A stretch of DNA of 62,686 nt from Bacteroidaceae bacterium (GCA_900771425.1 CAAGNV010000066.1:1-62686), one strand, 5' to 3'; positions 26,095 through 35,251 are shown, numbered from the stretch's first letter. Notes: generated by a model from the letters alone, not told the origin. Translations and numbers: made by a program.

Positions 26095-27057
26095 ATGACG
26101 TCCGTATCAGAAATATTATCGGGAGCAAAGCAGACGCTTTTCAGCTTTGAGGTTCTGCCTCCGGTCAGAGGAAAGAACATTGAGCAGATTTACCAGACAA
26201 TCGACCGCCTGATGGCATTCAACCCTGCCTTCATCGAAGTGACAACTCACCGCAGTGACTATACTTACCGTGAGGTGAAGCCGGGCATGTTCCAGCGTGT
26301 GGAGGAACGTCTGCGTCCTGGTACCGTAGCTGTAGCATACGCTATCAAGCAGAGATACGGAGTCCCGGTCGTGCCTCACATCATCTGCAGCGGCTATTCG
26401 CGTCAGGAGACGGAGTACGAACTGATTGACCTCGCGTTTCTCGATATGTTCGACCTGCTTGTTCTGCGTGGCGACAAGTCGAAGCAGGATTCGCGTTTCA
26501 TCCCGAAGGAGGGCGGACATACGTTTGCCAGCGAACTATGCCAGCAGGTGAACGAATTCAACGAGGGAATGCTGCTCTATGGCGACCGCCACGAGATGCA
26601 GATGAACCGCTGCTTCAGTTACGGAGTGGCTGGCTATCCCGAGAAACACGAGGAGGCGATGAACCTCGCTGCCGACATGGATGCACTGAAGCGTAAGGTC
26701 GATATGGGTGCCGGATACATCGTCACCCAGATGTTCTTCGACAACGAGAAGTACTTTAGTTTCGTTGACCGTTGTCTTGCCGCAGGCATCAATGTCCCGA
26801 TTGTACCAGGATTGAAGCCACTCGGCACGCTCAACCACCGAACCATGCTTCCACGCACCTTCCACATCGACTTCCCCGACGCACTGGTCAAGGAACTGCA
26901 ACTGTGCAAGACCAACGAAGACGTCAAGAAGGTCGGCATCGACTGGGCATCGCGCCAATGCGAGGAACTCATCAAGGCAAAAGCACCGTCGCTCCATTTC
27001 TACACCATGAATGCAGCACCGTCTATCGAAGCCATCATGAAGAACGTGAGAGGATGA
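26095..27057 (+). CDS. metF: 5,10-methylenetetrahydrofolate reductase
   Basis: 320 residues from the ATG at 26095; a longer frame from 26011 runs through the promoter and AT-rich simple sequence, so it is rejected. Family landmarks are FSFEVLPPVRG near the N-terminus (catalytic Glu), FIEVTTHRSDYTYR, FDLLVLRGDKS, and MGAGYIVTQMFFDNEKYFSFV with PGLKPL. The flavoenzyme reduces 5,10-methylene-THF to 5-methyl-THF. That product is the methyl donor for MetH, encoded 52 nt downstream in the same direction, so the pair forms a methionine-synthesis operon. Confidence 0.94.
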   Translation: MTSVSEILSGAKQTLFSFEVLPPVRGKNIEQIYQTIDRLMAFNPAFIEVTTHRSDYTYREVKPGMFQRVEERLRPGTVAVAYAIKQRYGVPVVPHIICSGYSRQETEYELIDLAFLDMFDLLVLRGDKSKQDSRFIPKEGGHTFASELCQQVNEFNEGMLLYGDRHEMQMNRCFSYGVAGYPEKHEEAMNLAADMDALKRKVDMGAGYIVTQMFFDNEKYFSFVDRCLAAGINVPIVPGLKPLGTLNHRTMLPRTFHIDFPDALVKELQLCKTNEDVKKVGIDWASRQCEELIKAKAPSLHFYTMNAAPSIEAIMKNVRG

Positions 27058-27109
27058 GGCTCGAAGCATAGATCTCAAATTATTATTTTTAAACTTTCAA
27101 CTTTCCTGA

Positions 27110-30100
27110 ATGAAGCCAACACTACGTCAAGCGTTAGCCGAACGCCGATTGTTGCTCGACGGAGCAATGGGTACTATGATATTGAAACGCAACCTAACGG
27201 AGCAGGACTTCCGTGGGGTTGCGTTTGCCGAACATGCTGTCCTGTTGAAGGGTAACAACGATGTCCTGTCGCTCACACGCCCAGACGTGATAGGTGACAT
27301 ACACCGTACTTATCTTGAATCCGGTGCTGATATCATCACAACCAACACGTTCTCGTCGCAGCGAATATCACAGGCAGAGTACCGTCTGACCGACGTGATA
27401 AAGGACCTGAATCATGCTGCTGCTACTATCGCCGTGGCTGAGGCTGAACGTATGACCGAACTGACTCCGTCACAACCTCGTTACGTGCTTGGCGACGTAG
27501 GTCCTACCAGCCAGATGCTCTCGATGGGAGCCGACATAGCCGATGCTTCGGCACGTGCAGTCACTTTTGACGACCTCGAATCAGCATTCATGGAGCAAAT
27601 CGACGCATTGGTTGCTGCCGGCGTTGACGGCATTCTGCTTGAGACATTCTTCGATACACTCAACATAAAGGCTGCCATCTCGGCATTTATGAAGGTGACA
27701 GAAAACACAGACCGCGACGTGCCTTTGCTGCTTTCCTGCACCGTTTCCGACAAGTCGGGACGTCTGCTCAGCGGACAAACCATCGAGGCATTCGTCACTT
27801 CCGTGGCATACGCACGACCTCTGTCTGTCGGCATGAACTGCGGACTTGGTGCCGAAGCCATGATTCCACTTGTCCGACGCATGAAGGCTGCCGTCAACAG
27901 CGAAGGTCTCTTCCCCGAAGGCTGCAAACCATTCATCTCGTGCCACCCAAATGCAGGATTGCCAAATCAGTTCGGTGGTTACGACGACACTCCCGAGGAC
28001 ATGGTGTCCCAGATGCACCCACTCATCGACGAAGATATCACCCGCCTCATCGGCGGCTGCTGTGGCACCACACCGGCTCACATACAAGCCATGCGTGCCC
28101 TCCTCGATTCCGCCCCAGCCCCTGTTCCCGAGTCATCTTCAGCCACCGTTTCCGAGGCATCTTCAGCCACTGTACCCGAGGCATCTTCAGCTACTGTACC
28201 CAAGGCATCTTCAGCCCCTGTTCCCGAGTCATCTTCAGCCCCTGTACCCGAGGCATTTCCCTCGGTTTATGAGTCTTCTCCCTCAGCCCTAACTCTCTCT
28301 GGTCAGGAGTCGTTCTCCTTCTTACCTTCCGATTTTGTCGTTGTCGGAGAGCGCTGTAACGTAGCCGGTTCGCGCAAGTTCCTCCGTCTCATCAACGAAA
28401 AGAAATACGAGGAAGCTCTCGACATTGCCCGCACCCAGATTGAGAAAGGTGCGATGGTCATCGACATAAACATGGACGACGGATTGCTCGATGCCAAGAC
28501 CGAGATGCGTACTTTCCTCAACCTCATTGCTGCCGATCCATCTATCAGCCGTGTGCCTATCATGGTTGACTCCAGTCGTTTCGAGGTGATAGAAGAAGGA
28601 TTGAAATGCTGTCAGGGCAAGTGCATCGTCAACTCCATCTCGCTGAAACAAGGTGAGGACGAGTTCCTCCGTCAAGCCCGTATCGTAAAACGACTCGGTG
28701 CTGCCGTCATCGTCATGTGTTTCGACGAACAGGGACAGGCAACCGACTACGACCGCCGTGTCGCTATCAGTCAGCGTGCTTTCCGTTTGTTGACCGAAGT
28801 AGTAGGCTTTGCTCCGAACGACATCATATTCGACCCTAACGTGCTTACCATAGCCACCGGTATGGCAGAACATGCCAATTATGCCCTTGACTTCATACGT
28901 GCCACCGAATGGATTACGACTAACCTCGTCGGCAGTCGTGTCAGTGGTGGATTGTCAAACCTCTCGTTCGCCTTCCGTGGCAACAACTATCTGCGCGAGG
29001 CAATGCACTCCGTGTTCCTCCATCATGCCAAGGCTGCGGGTATGGGCATGGCAATCATGAATCCGGGCACAGCAGTCCGCTACGACGATATCGACCCCGA
29101 ACTCCGTGATGCACTGGCTGCGGTTATACTCAACACAAGCGACAACGCAACGGAATACCTGATGGCACACTGTCCGGCTCCGCCTTCGCCAAAGGGTGGG
29201 GACGCGCCAAAGAATGCTGCCGCACAGACAGAACCGAAGGTGACTGTGGCACTCGGTGCTGCTGAGTCGTTGTCTCAGGCCCTGCTTAAAGGTACTACTA
29301 CAAATCTCGAATCAGATATATTGCAACTCATCAACGACGGCAAGACTCCGCTCGACATCATCTCTGGCCCTTTGATGGCAGGCATGACCGAAGTCGGACG
29401 GCTGTTTGGCGAGGGTAAGATGTTCCTGCCACAGGTGGTAAAGACAGCACGCACCATGAAGAAGGCTGTCGAGATACTCAATCCGTTCATGGAGTCATCG
29501 GCTGCTGTTGATGCCGTTGCCGTTGATGCTGCGCCTGCAGGTTCCCGTACCATACTCATTGCTACCGTCAAGGGCGATGTACACGATATCGGCAAGAACA
29601 TAGTCGGCGTAGTGCTGGCATGTAACGGATTCAAGGTCATTGACCTGGGCGAGATGGTTCCTGCCGAACGTATTGTCGATGAAGCCGTAAAGAATAATGT
29701 TGACATAGTATGTCTCTCAGGTCTCATCACTCCGAGCCTTGACGAGATGTGTACCGTAGCAAAGGCTATGCAGGAGGCAGGCCTTACCGTGCCTCTCTTT
29801 GTCGGCGGTGCCACCACGTCGGCATTGCACACGGCCGTGAAGATAGCGCCTCTGTACGATGGTGGCGTGTTCCATCTCAGCGATGCGTCGCAGGATCCGG
29901 TGCTGGCAATGCAACTGCTCGATCCGTCGCGCCGTGAAGCCGTCATCAGCGAGAACAAGGAACGCCAGCAGCGCATACGCCTGGCTCACGAACAGAAACA
30001 ACAGCAGGCAGAACGTATCATGCTGTCTGCCGACAAATATAAGTCAACGGTCAATGCTGACTCAGAACTGGCTGATGCCATAGCTCCTGAATACCCATCG

Positions 30101-30835
30101 CGTCTGATACCACCGGCACAGGAATTCGTTTCGGTCGAAACGTTGGTGCCATACATCGACTGGCTCTACTTCTACTGGGCATGGCGTGTGAAGGAAGACT
30201 CCGACGAAGGACGTCTCTTGCGCAAGGATGCCGAACAGATGCTTGCCGATATGGCGAAGAACCCTGACTTCGGCGTAAACGTATTGCAGGCATTCTATAA
30301 GGCAAGAAACGTAGAGGGTACAGGTATCGAATTTGTGCTGAACGAAGGCACGTGTCCTTGCTGCAACCACACCGTCACTATCCCTACACCACGCCAATCG
30401 GCATATCGTGGCGACGGAACCCGTCGTACTGCTCCTTTGTCGCTGTGTGATTTCGTTCCTGCGGCTGACGGACAGGTCGGTACGTTCGCCTGTACGGTAA
30501 GTCAGGCATTTGTCAAACGTCTGGAACGACTGAAGGCAGAGCACACCGACGATTACGCGATGCTGCTTATGCACACCCTTGGCGACCGACTTGTTGAGGC
30601 AGCGGCCGAGCGCATGAGCCACCTGCTCGAGGAACAATACCAGTGGCGGGGCATACGTCCGGCCATAGGCTATCCGTCATTGCCCGACCAGCGTGCCATC
30701 TTCCAGTTGTCACGGCTGCTCGACTTCAGCAGCATAGGCATCACCCTGACTGAGAACGGAGCCATGTATCCACAGTCGAGTGTCTGCGGATTGCTGATTT
30801 CGCACCCAAAGGCTCGGTATTTCAGCGTTGAGTAG
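27110..30835 (+). CDS. metH: Cobalamin-dependent methionine synthase
   Basis: 1241 residues with all four modules. The homocysteine-binding barrel (1-325) has zinc ligands Cys244 and Cys317/Cys318. The pterin-binding barrel covers about 405-665 (VVGERCNVAGSRKF, INMDDGLLD, MVDSSRF). The cobalamin domain follows (about 690-930; His825 in DVHDIG is the lower Co ligand). The C-terminal reactivation domain spans about 940-1241 (RGIRPAIGYPSLPDQ). It transfers the methyl group of 5-methyl-THF to homocysteine. Odd feature: the linker between the first two modules (about 335-385) is expanded into octapeptide repeats such as APVPESSS, encoded by a 24-bp tandem repeat. No cobalamin riboswitch fits in the 52-nt gap after metF. 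Confidence 0.95.
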   Translation: MKPTLRQALAERRLLLDGAMGTMILKRNLTEQDFRGVAFAEHAVLLKGNNDVLSLTRPDVIGDIHRTYLESGADIITTNTFSSQRISQAEYRLTDVIKDLNHAAATIAVAEAERMTELTPSQPRYVLGDVGPTSQMLSMGADIADASARAVTFDDLESAFMEQIDALVAAGVDGILLETFFDTLNIKAAISAFMKVTENTDRDVPLLLSCTVSDKSGRLLSGQTIEAFVTSVAYARPLSVGMNCGLGAEAMIPLVRRMKAAVNSEGLFPEGCKPFISCHPNAGLPNQFGGYDDTPEDMVSQMHPLIDEDITRLIGGCCGTTPAHIQAMRALLDSAPAPVPESSSATVSEASSATVPEASSATVPKASSAPVPESSSAPVPEAFPSVYESSPSALTLSGQESFSFLPSDFVVVGERCNVAGSRKFLRLINEKKYEEALDIARTQIEKGAMVIDINMDDGLLDAKTEMRTFLNLIAADPSISRVPIMVDSSRFEVIEEGLKCCQGKCIVNSISLKQGEDEFLRQARIVKRLGAAVIVMCFDEQGQATDYDRRVAISQRAFRLLTEVVGFAPNDIIFDPNVLTIATGMAEHANYALDFIRATEWITTNLVGSRVSGGLSNLSFAFRGNNYLREAMHSVFLHHAKAAGMGMAIMNPGTAVRYDDIDPELRDALAAVILNTSDNATEYLMAHCPAPPSPKGGDAPKNAAAQTEPKVTVALGAAESLSQALLKGTTTNLESDILQLINDGKTPLDIISGPLMAGMTEVGRLFGEGKMFLPQVVKTARTMKKAVEILNPFMESSAAVDAVAVDAAPAGSRTILIATVKGDVHDIGKNIVGVVLACNGFKVIDLGEMVPAERIVDEAVKNNVDIVCLSGLITPSLDEMCTVAKAMQEAGLTVPLFVGGATTSALHTAVKIAPLYDGGVFHLSDASQDPVLAMQLLDPSRREAVISENKERQQRIRLAHEQKQQQAERIMLSADKYKSTVNADSELADAIAPEYPSRLIPPAQEFVSVETLVPYIDWLYFYWAWRVKEDSDEGRLLRKDAEQMLADMAKNPDFGVNVLQAFYKARNVEGTGIEFVLNEGTCPCCNHTVTIPTPRQSAYRGDGTRRTAPLSLCDFVPAADGQVGTFACTVSQAFVKRLERLKAEHTDDYAMLLMHTLGDRLVEAAAERMSHLLEEQYQWRGIRPAIGYPSLPDQRAIFQLSRLLDFSSIGITLTENGAMYPQSSVCGLLISHPKARYFSVE
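28117..28256 (+). repeat. 24-bp tandem repeat inside metH
   Basis: The string ATCTTCAGCC recurs at exact 24-nt steps (28135, 28159, 28183, 28207, 28231), giving nearly six copies. It encodes Ala/Pro/Val/Ser-rich octapeptides in the interdomain linker and keeps the reading frame whatever the copy number. Confidence 0.85.
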
Positions 30836-30837
30836 AT

Positions 30838-30899
30838 TATGGGACTAATGGGGCTAATGGGTCTTATGGGACTAATGGGGCTTATGGGACTTATTCGAC
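30838..30899 (+). repeat. Decamer tandem repeat GGGACTAATG / GGGGCTTATG
   Basis: About six imperfect copies of a 10-bp unit directly after the metH stop codon. No hairpin and no frame; likely a slippage-prone microsatellite. Confidence 0.65.
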
Positions 30900-31023
30900 C
30901 TATTGACCCCAAGCAAATGGCCAATGGCCAACGGCTAACGGCCAATAGCTTTCCCCTCCCCCCTCATTGCGGAGTTCTACGCTTGTCATCCTCCGCGTAT
31001 ATAAATTAAAACATAAAGAGCAA

Positions 31024-31722
31024 ATGAAAACAATTATCAGGTATTTCCATACCTTCACTACAATCATGTCACTGCCGAAAGGCTATTCTCCGATGGCATT
31101 TGCCATATTGGTCCTTTCGGTGGTGTCGATGAACCTCCTGGCCAACAAAGAACTGTTTCACACCTCGTGGGTAGCCCTCGACTGCGGCTTTGCCCTGTCG
31201 TGGATTCCCTTCCTCATCATGGACAGCACGTGCAAGGTGTATGGCGGCAGGGCTGCTGCACGCATCTCTATCCTTGCCCTTGGCATCAACCTCATCACCT
31301 TCTTCGTGTTCAAACTCATCGTCATGACTCCCGGTGCATGGGGCGAATACTATGCCACAGGACTTGATGCCGTGAACGTCTCGATTGGCAACACCATAGG
31401 CGGCTCTACATGGATTGTACTCGGTTCGGCACTTGCCATGTTCGTGTCGTCGATAGTCAATTCGGCAGTAAACGTGTCGGTGGCACGGTTGCTGAAACGC
31501 CGTGACGGTTACGGGGCGTTTGCCGTCCGCAGCTTCACCTCGACAGCCATTGCCCAGTTTGTCGATAACCTCGTCTTTGCCCTTGTGGTCAGCATACCGC
31601 TCTTCGGCTGGAACATGACTCAGGCTCTCTTCTGCTCCGTCACCGCCGCCCTCTTCGAACTCTTGCTCGAAGTATGTTTCTCGGGGGTGGGGTACAAGAT
31701 GGCGAAGCGTTGGGAGAAGTAG
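31024..31722 (+). CDS. VUT-family integral membrane transporter (queuosine-precursor type)
   Basis: 232 residues from the ATG at 31024 (MKTIIRYFHTF); an upstream start at 30967 would add a non-hydrophobic stretch and is less likely. Six or so hydrophobic segments are seen, with the family-typical FLIMDSTCKVYGGRAAAR loop and FTSTAIAQFVDNLVFALV near the end. The VUT/YhhQ group takes up preQ0/preQ1-like precursors of tRNA queuosine; some relatives may carry other vitamins. Neither queuosine genes nor a preQ1 riboswitch are adjacent. It stands alone after metH, separated by repeat DNA. Confidence 0.75.
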   Translation: MKTIIRYFHTFTTIMSLPKGYSPMAFAILVLSVVSMNLLANKELFHTSWVALDCGFALSWIPFLIMDSTCKVYGGRAAARISILALGINLITFFVFKLIVMTPGAWGEYYATGLDAVNVSIGNTIGGSTWIVLGSALAMFVSSIVNSAVNVSVARLLKRRDGYGAFAVRSFTSTAIAQFVDNLVFALVVSIPLFGWNMTQALFCSVTAALFELLLEVCFSGVGYKMAKRWEK

Positions 31723-31735
31723 AGGACGTGTCGGC

Positions 31736-31763
31736 TTTCGCTTTTCGTGCAAGTTAAGCGAAA
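31736..31763 (+). terminator. Hairpin downstream of the VUT gene
   Basis: Perfect 8-bp arms (31736-31743 and 31756-31763), 13 nt after the stop codon. No T-run, so the role is uncertain. Confidence 0.35.
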
Positions 31764-31907
31764 CTTGAATAGATGATAATGTAATATGACTCGTTTTTAC
31801 CAATGCAAGTTGTGTGATGCAGTCATAACCAGGCGTTATATTGCTAAATGTTGTGATAATTCTCACAAAAACATCACGGAAACAACTGATAATTAAAAGG
31901 AATTTTG

Positions 31908-31915
31908 TACCTTTG
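31908..31915 (+). promoter_or_regulatory. -7 element TACCTTTG with two overlapping leader hairpins
   Basis: Perfect -7 match 52 nt before the ATPase start codon. Directly after it, two short hairpins share bases: GCCGAC/GTCGGC (31915-31930) and CGGCTAAC/GTTAGCCG (31927-31943). Only one can form at a time. Confidence 0.55.
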
Positions 31916-31967
31916 CCGACAAGTGTCGGCTAACGGTTAGCCGAAGACGCATTTGTGACAGATAAAA

Positions 31968-33587
31968 ATGAGTAAATTCAGATACCCTGTAGATACCGAC
32001 CAGTTCCAGAAGATAAGGGAACAAGGTAAGTTGTATGTTGACAAGACAGACATGATGTATGATCTTGCCAACAAGTACGAGTATGTCTTTCTGGCTCGAC
32101 CTCGCCGATTCGGCAAGTCTCTGCTTTGTAACACTTTCAAGGCATATTTCAAAGGTCAGAAGGAACTGTTCGAGGGACTGAAGGTGATGGAGCTGGAGAA
32201 GGAGTGGAAGACGTACCCCGTGCTGCACTTCGACATGAGCATAATGCGCAACTGCACCAGTATGGATGGTTATCGCGAAGCACTTTCCGACATGCTTGCC
32301 AGATATGAAAAGCAGTATGGCACTACCAAGGAGGCAGAAGAATTTGGCACACGCTTCCATCAGTTGCTTCGCCACATACACGATACCCAAGGGCAGAAAG
32401 TCGTCGTCATCATTGACGAATACGATACCCCGATGATGCGCAATCTCTACAACGAAAATGTGTTGGATGGGCTCCGTACAATGCTCCGAGGCTTCTATCA
32501 GACAGTTAAGTTAGATGGCGCCTACCTGCGCTTCGTATTCATCACCGGCGTTACGAAGTTTTCACAACTGAGCATCTTCTCGGAACTGAACAACCTGAAT
32601 CAGATATCCCTTGACAATGAATACTCTGGTCTTTGCGGTATCACTCAAGAGGAACTCGATACCGTACTGCGTCCTTGCATAGAAGAATATGCTGAGCGAC
32701 TTGGCATCACGACCGACGAAGCCTACGCCTTGCTGAAGAAGAACTACGACGGCTATCATTTTTCTCCAAAGAGTAAGGATGTCTATGCGCCATTCAGCTT
32801 GTTGAGGGCTCTCGACAAGGGTACGACAGACCATTACTGGTTCGAGTCGGGAACATCCAGCTCATTATTGGAGCATCTCAGGCATTTTCCTATAACCTGT
32901 GCCCTGGACTATGACGGAATTGCAGTGAGTGATAACGAGTTCAGCATCCCATGCGAGGATGCCGAGACACCAATGCCTCTGCTTTATCAGAGTGGCTATC
33001 TGACAATAGACACTTACGATGCCAGACTCAGGACATACACGCTGCACTTCCCAAATCTTGAGGTGCGCGAAGGAATGATCAGTTGTTTGATGCCTTTGAT
33101 ATTAAGGCATTCTACAGCTGACGGCAACACTCTGGTTCGCAACATGGCTAAGGCAGTCTTCGACGGCAACCTGTCAGATGCCCTCACTGCCCTTCGCTCC
33201 TACATCGCCAAGATACCGTACGACATAATCACCAAAGAGGAATGGGAGGACAAGGAAAAGCGCGAGTCGTTCTACAAACTCCTTATATATATGGTGTTCT
33301 CCCTGCTCAACTCAACAGTCGATACCGAAGTCAAGAGCATCCTTGGACGTGCCGATGTAGTAATCCAGACCGACACCGACATCTTTGTCCTTGAACTGAA
33401 AGTTGATGACACCGTAGAGAATGCCCTCGCACAGATTGACAGCAAGGGTTATGCCATCCCTTACGAGGCAGAAGGGAGAACCGTCACAAAGTGCGGAGTC
33501 AGCATCTCAAGCGAACAGCGCAACATCACCCACTGGCGCATTGTTGACATTGAGGGGAATGTCATTGACGAACAGAAGTTTCAATAA
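31968..33587 (+). CDS. AAA-ATPase-like / PD-(D/E)XK nuclease domain protein
   Basis: 539 residues. The N-terminal AAA-ATPase-like domain has FLARPRRFGKSLL (Walker A-like, R-P-R-R-F-G-K-S/T form) and VVVIIDEYDTP (Walker B). The C-terminal part (about 440-520) has LGRADVVIQTDTDIFVLELKVDD and A-QIDSKGYA, the D...ExK signature of the PDDEXK_9 nuclease-like module. Such proteins occur in many copies in Bacteroidales and anaerobe genomes. Their role is unknown; mobile or defence-related functions have been guessed. It is monocistronic, with a perfect -7 element and a two-hairpin leader. Confidence 0.8.
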   Translation: MSKFRYPVDTDQFQKIREQGKLYVDKTDMMYDLANKYEYVFLARPRRFGKSLLCNTFKAYFKGQKELFEGLKVMELEKEWKTYPVLHFDMSIMRNCTSMDGYREALSDMLARYEKQYGTTKEAEEFGTRFHQLLRHIHDTQGQKVVVIIDEYDTPMMRNLYNENVLDGLRTMLRGFYQTVKLDGAYLRFVFITGVTKFSQLSIFSELNNLNQISLDNEYSGLCGITQEELDTVLRPCIEEYAERLGITTDEAYALLKKNYDGYHFSPKSKDVYAPFSLLRALDKGTTDHYWFESGTSSSLLEHLRHFPITCALDYDGIAVSDNEFSIPCEDAETPMPLLYQSGYLTIDTYDARLRTYTLHFPNLEVREGMISCLMPLILRHSTADGNTLVRNMAKAVFDGNLSDALTALRSYIAKIPYDIITKEEWEDKEKRESFYKLLIYMVFSLLNSTVDTEVKSILGRADVVIQTDTDIFVLELKVDDTVENALAQIDSKGYAIPYEAEGRTVTKCGVSISSEQRNITHWRIVDIEGNVIDEQKFQ

Positions 33588-33670
33588 TATACAGACACAA
33601 TTCGACTATGTATAGTACTTTAATAATCATATACTTATATAGGGAGAGGAGCCTTTCCTAAGACATGATT

Positions 33671-33741
33671 ATGCATTACGAGCCAGCTTTGGGCACTCAC
33701 CAACAGAGAGTGCCTGAAGTTGGTTCCGTGCGTTTATGCAT
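33671..33741. other. Strongly structured 71-nt element (possible RNA or leader)
   Basis: Three stacked stems are visible by eye: ATGCAT(T)ACG with CGT(TT)ATGCAT at the base, CCAGCTT (33683-33689) with AAGTTGG (33717-33723), and GGCACTC (33692-33698) with GAGTGCC (33708-33714). The upper two stems are separated by a symmetric TG/TG internal loop. The terminal loop is 9 nt. It lies between the ATPase gene and the IS element; before the IS inserted, it stood about 125 nt upstream of the secreted protein at 35252. It could be a cis-acting leader, a small RNA or an unusual terminator (no T-run follows). Confidence 0.45.
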
Positions 33742-33774
33742 GATACTCACAATACTTTAAATAACATTTATTTA

Positions 33775-35215
33775 TATTGCTGTCCGGTAAAAGTTATTTG
33801 AATTGATAAATTTAGGGCTGGTACTTACATGAAGTATCAGCCCTTTTGGTTATCTTTGCTTTCACCACAAAAACATAGTAACCATGAGCAAAGATAGCAA
33901 TTTTACCGGACAGCCGGTGTATAGTCAGGTATTAAAATTACTTGATCGAGAGAAAATCATGCAAATTAGTCGTGAAACAGTGGGAAGCGAAGCCTATGTG
34001 AAGCGTTTCGACGGCCATCAGCATCTCGTCGTCATGCTTTTTGGTATATTGAAGCACTTTGATTCTCTGCGTGAACTGGAGATTGGTATGAAGGCAGAGG
34101 CACATAAGCTCCGACATCTCGGTCTGGACTATCTTGTGCGCCGTAGCACACTTGCAGAAGCTAACATCCGCCGTCCTCAGGAGTTCTTTGCCCAGGTATA
34201 TGCTTACCTGTTGGAGAAGTATGCAAGGTTTTTAGCGGACAGCCGCCCTCCAAAGAGCTACAAGGGGCAGACACATGAGCCGAAGGACTGGGAAAAGCTG
34301 CTGTACATGATGGATTCCACCACCATAACCCTCTTTGACAACATTCTCAAGGGCGTAGGCCGCCATCCGAAGTCCGGAAAGAAGAAGGGAGGAATGAAGG
34401 TGCATACAGTAATGAAGTATCACGTAGGTGTGCCGATGGTTGTCCAGCTCACATCGGCTGCAAAGCACGACCATTATCTGCTCAAAGAGGTACATCTGCC
34501 CAAAGGGGCCAATCTCGCCATAGACCGGGCGTACATAGACATCGCGCAATTTCAGCGACTTACGGAAGAAGGCGTTTGCTATGTCACGAAAATGAAGAAA
34601 AACCTCAAATACGAGGTCTTGGAGTCAGTCACATATGTGAATCCTGACGGGCTTGTTACTCATATTGACCAGAAAGTACGTTTTACGCGTGGAGAACTGA
34701 CACATGATGCACGCAGAGTGGAGATTTTTGAAGAGAAGAAAAAGCCTGTAGTATTACTGACGAACAACTTTGATTTCTCCATAGAGGACATTTCTGGGAT
34801 CTACCGGCTTCGCTGGGCAATAGAGTCTCTTTACAAACAACTGAAACAGAATTTCCCGCTGCATTTCTTCTACGGGGACAGTATCAATGCCATACAGATA
34901 CAGACGTGGGTAGTACTCATTGCCAACCTGCTCATAACGGTACTATCAAGAAGCATAAAACGAAATTGTGCATTTTCTCAAGTCGTGACAATGATACGTC
35001 TCACACTCATGTACTATATGGACTTCATCAGTTTCATGGAGAATCCGGACAAAACGTGGAACAACATACTTGCCAGAGAGGCACAGAAAGGACCACCTCA
35101 GCCAACACTTTTTGACTAAGGGGGCTTACTTTTTAGAAAACGTACCCCGAAGCCCTTGTTTACAGGGCTCCGGGGAGGTGTTTTATGCTGTTTTAAGTTT
35201 TACCGGACAGCAATA
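33775..35215 (+). mobile_element. Complete IS4-type insertion sequence, 1441 bp
   Basis: Terminal inverted repeats TATTGCTGTCCGGTAAAA (33775-33792) and its exact complement (35198-35215) enclose a single transposase gene. The 9-bp sequence ATTTATTTA is directly repeated on both sides (33766-33774 and 35216-35224), as expected for a target-site duplication. Ends, target repeats and transposase frame are all intact, so the insertion looks recent. Confidence 0.92.
33884..35119 (+). CDS. IS4-family transposase
   Basis: 411 residues filling the IS. The N-terminal region (FTGQPVYSQVLKLL... RFDGHQHLVVMLFGILKHF) is the DUF4372-like part found in Bacteroidetes IS4 transposases. The DDE residues are suggested by MDSTTITLFD, LAIDRAYIDI and the Y-x2-R-x3-E-x6-K motif YRLRWAIESLYKQLKQ. 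The frame is full length, and the protein should cut and paste the element using its 18-bp ends. A GC-rich hairpin-like segment with GGGCTTC/GAAGCCC character lies past the stop, before the right end. Confidence 0.92.
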   Translation: MSKDSNFTGQPVYSQVLKLLDREKIMQISRETVGSEAYVKRFDGHQHLVVMLFGILKHFDSLRELEIGMKAEAHKLRHLGLDYLVRRSTLAEANIRRPQEFFAQVYAYLLEKYARFLADSRPPKSYKGQTHEPKDWEKLLYMMDSTTITLFDNILKGVGRHPKSGKKKGGMKVHTVMKYHVGVPMVVQLTSAAKHDHYLLKEVHLPKGANLAIDRAYIDIAQFQRLTEEGVCYVTKMKKNLKYEVLESVTYVNPDGLVTHIDQKVRFTRGELTHDARRVEIFEEKKKPVVLLTNNFDFSIEDISGIYRLRWAIESLYKQLKQNFPLHFFYGDSINAIQIQTWVVLIANLLITVLSRSIKRNCAFSQVVTMIRLTLMYYMDFISFMENPDKTWNNILAREAQKGPPQPTLFD

Positions 35216-35251
35216 ATTTATTTATTAACCAATTTCAAAACAAAACTCAAA

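Noticed and set aside
28117..28256. Regular repeats first considered as a CRISPR array
   Set aside because: The 24-bp units are contiguous without spacers and lie in frame inside metH.
33884..35119. IS transposase considered as part of a larger composite transposon with the ATPase gene
   Set aside because: Target duplications flank the single 1441-bp element exactly, so it moved alone.
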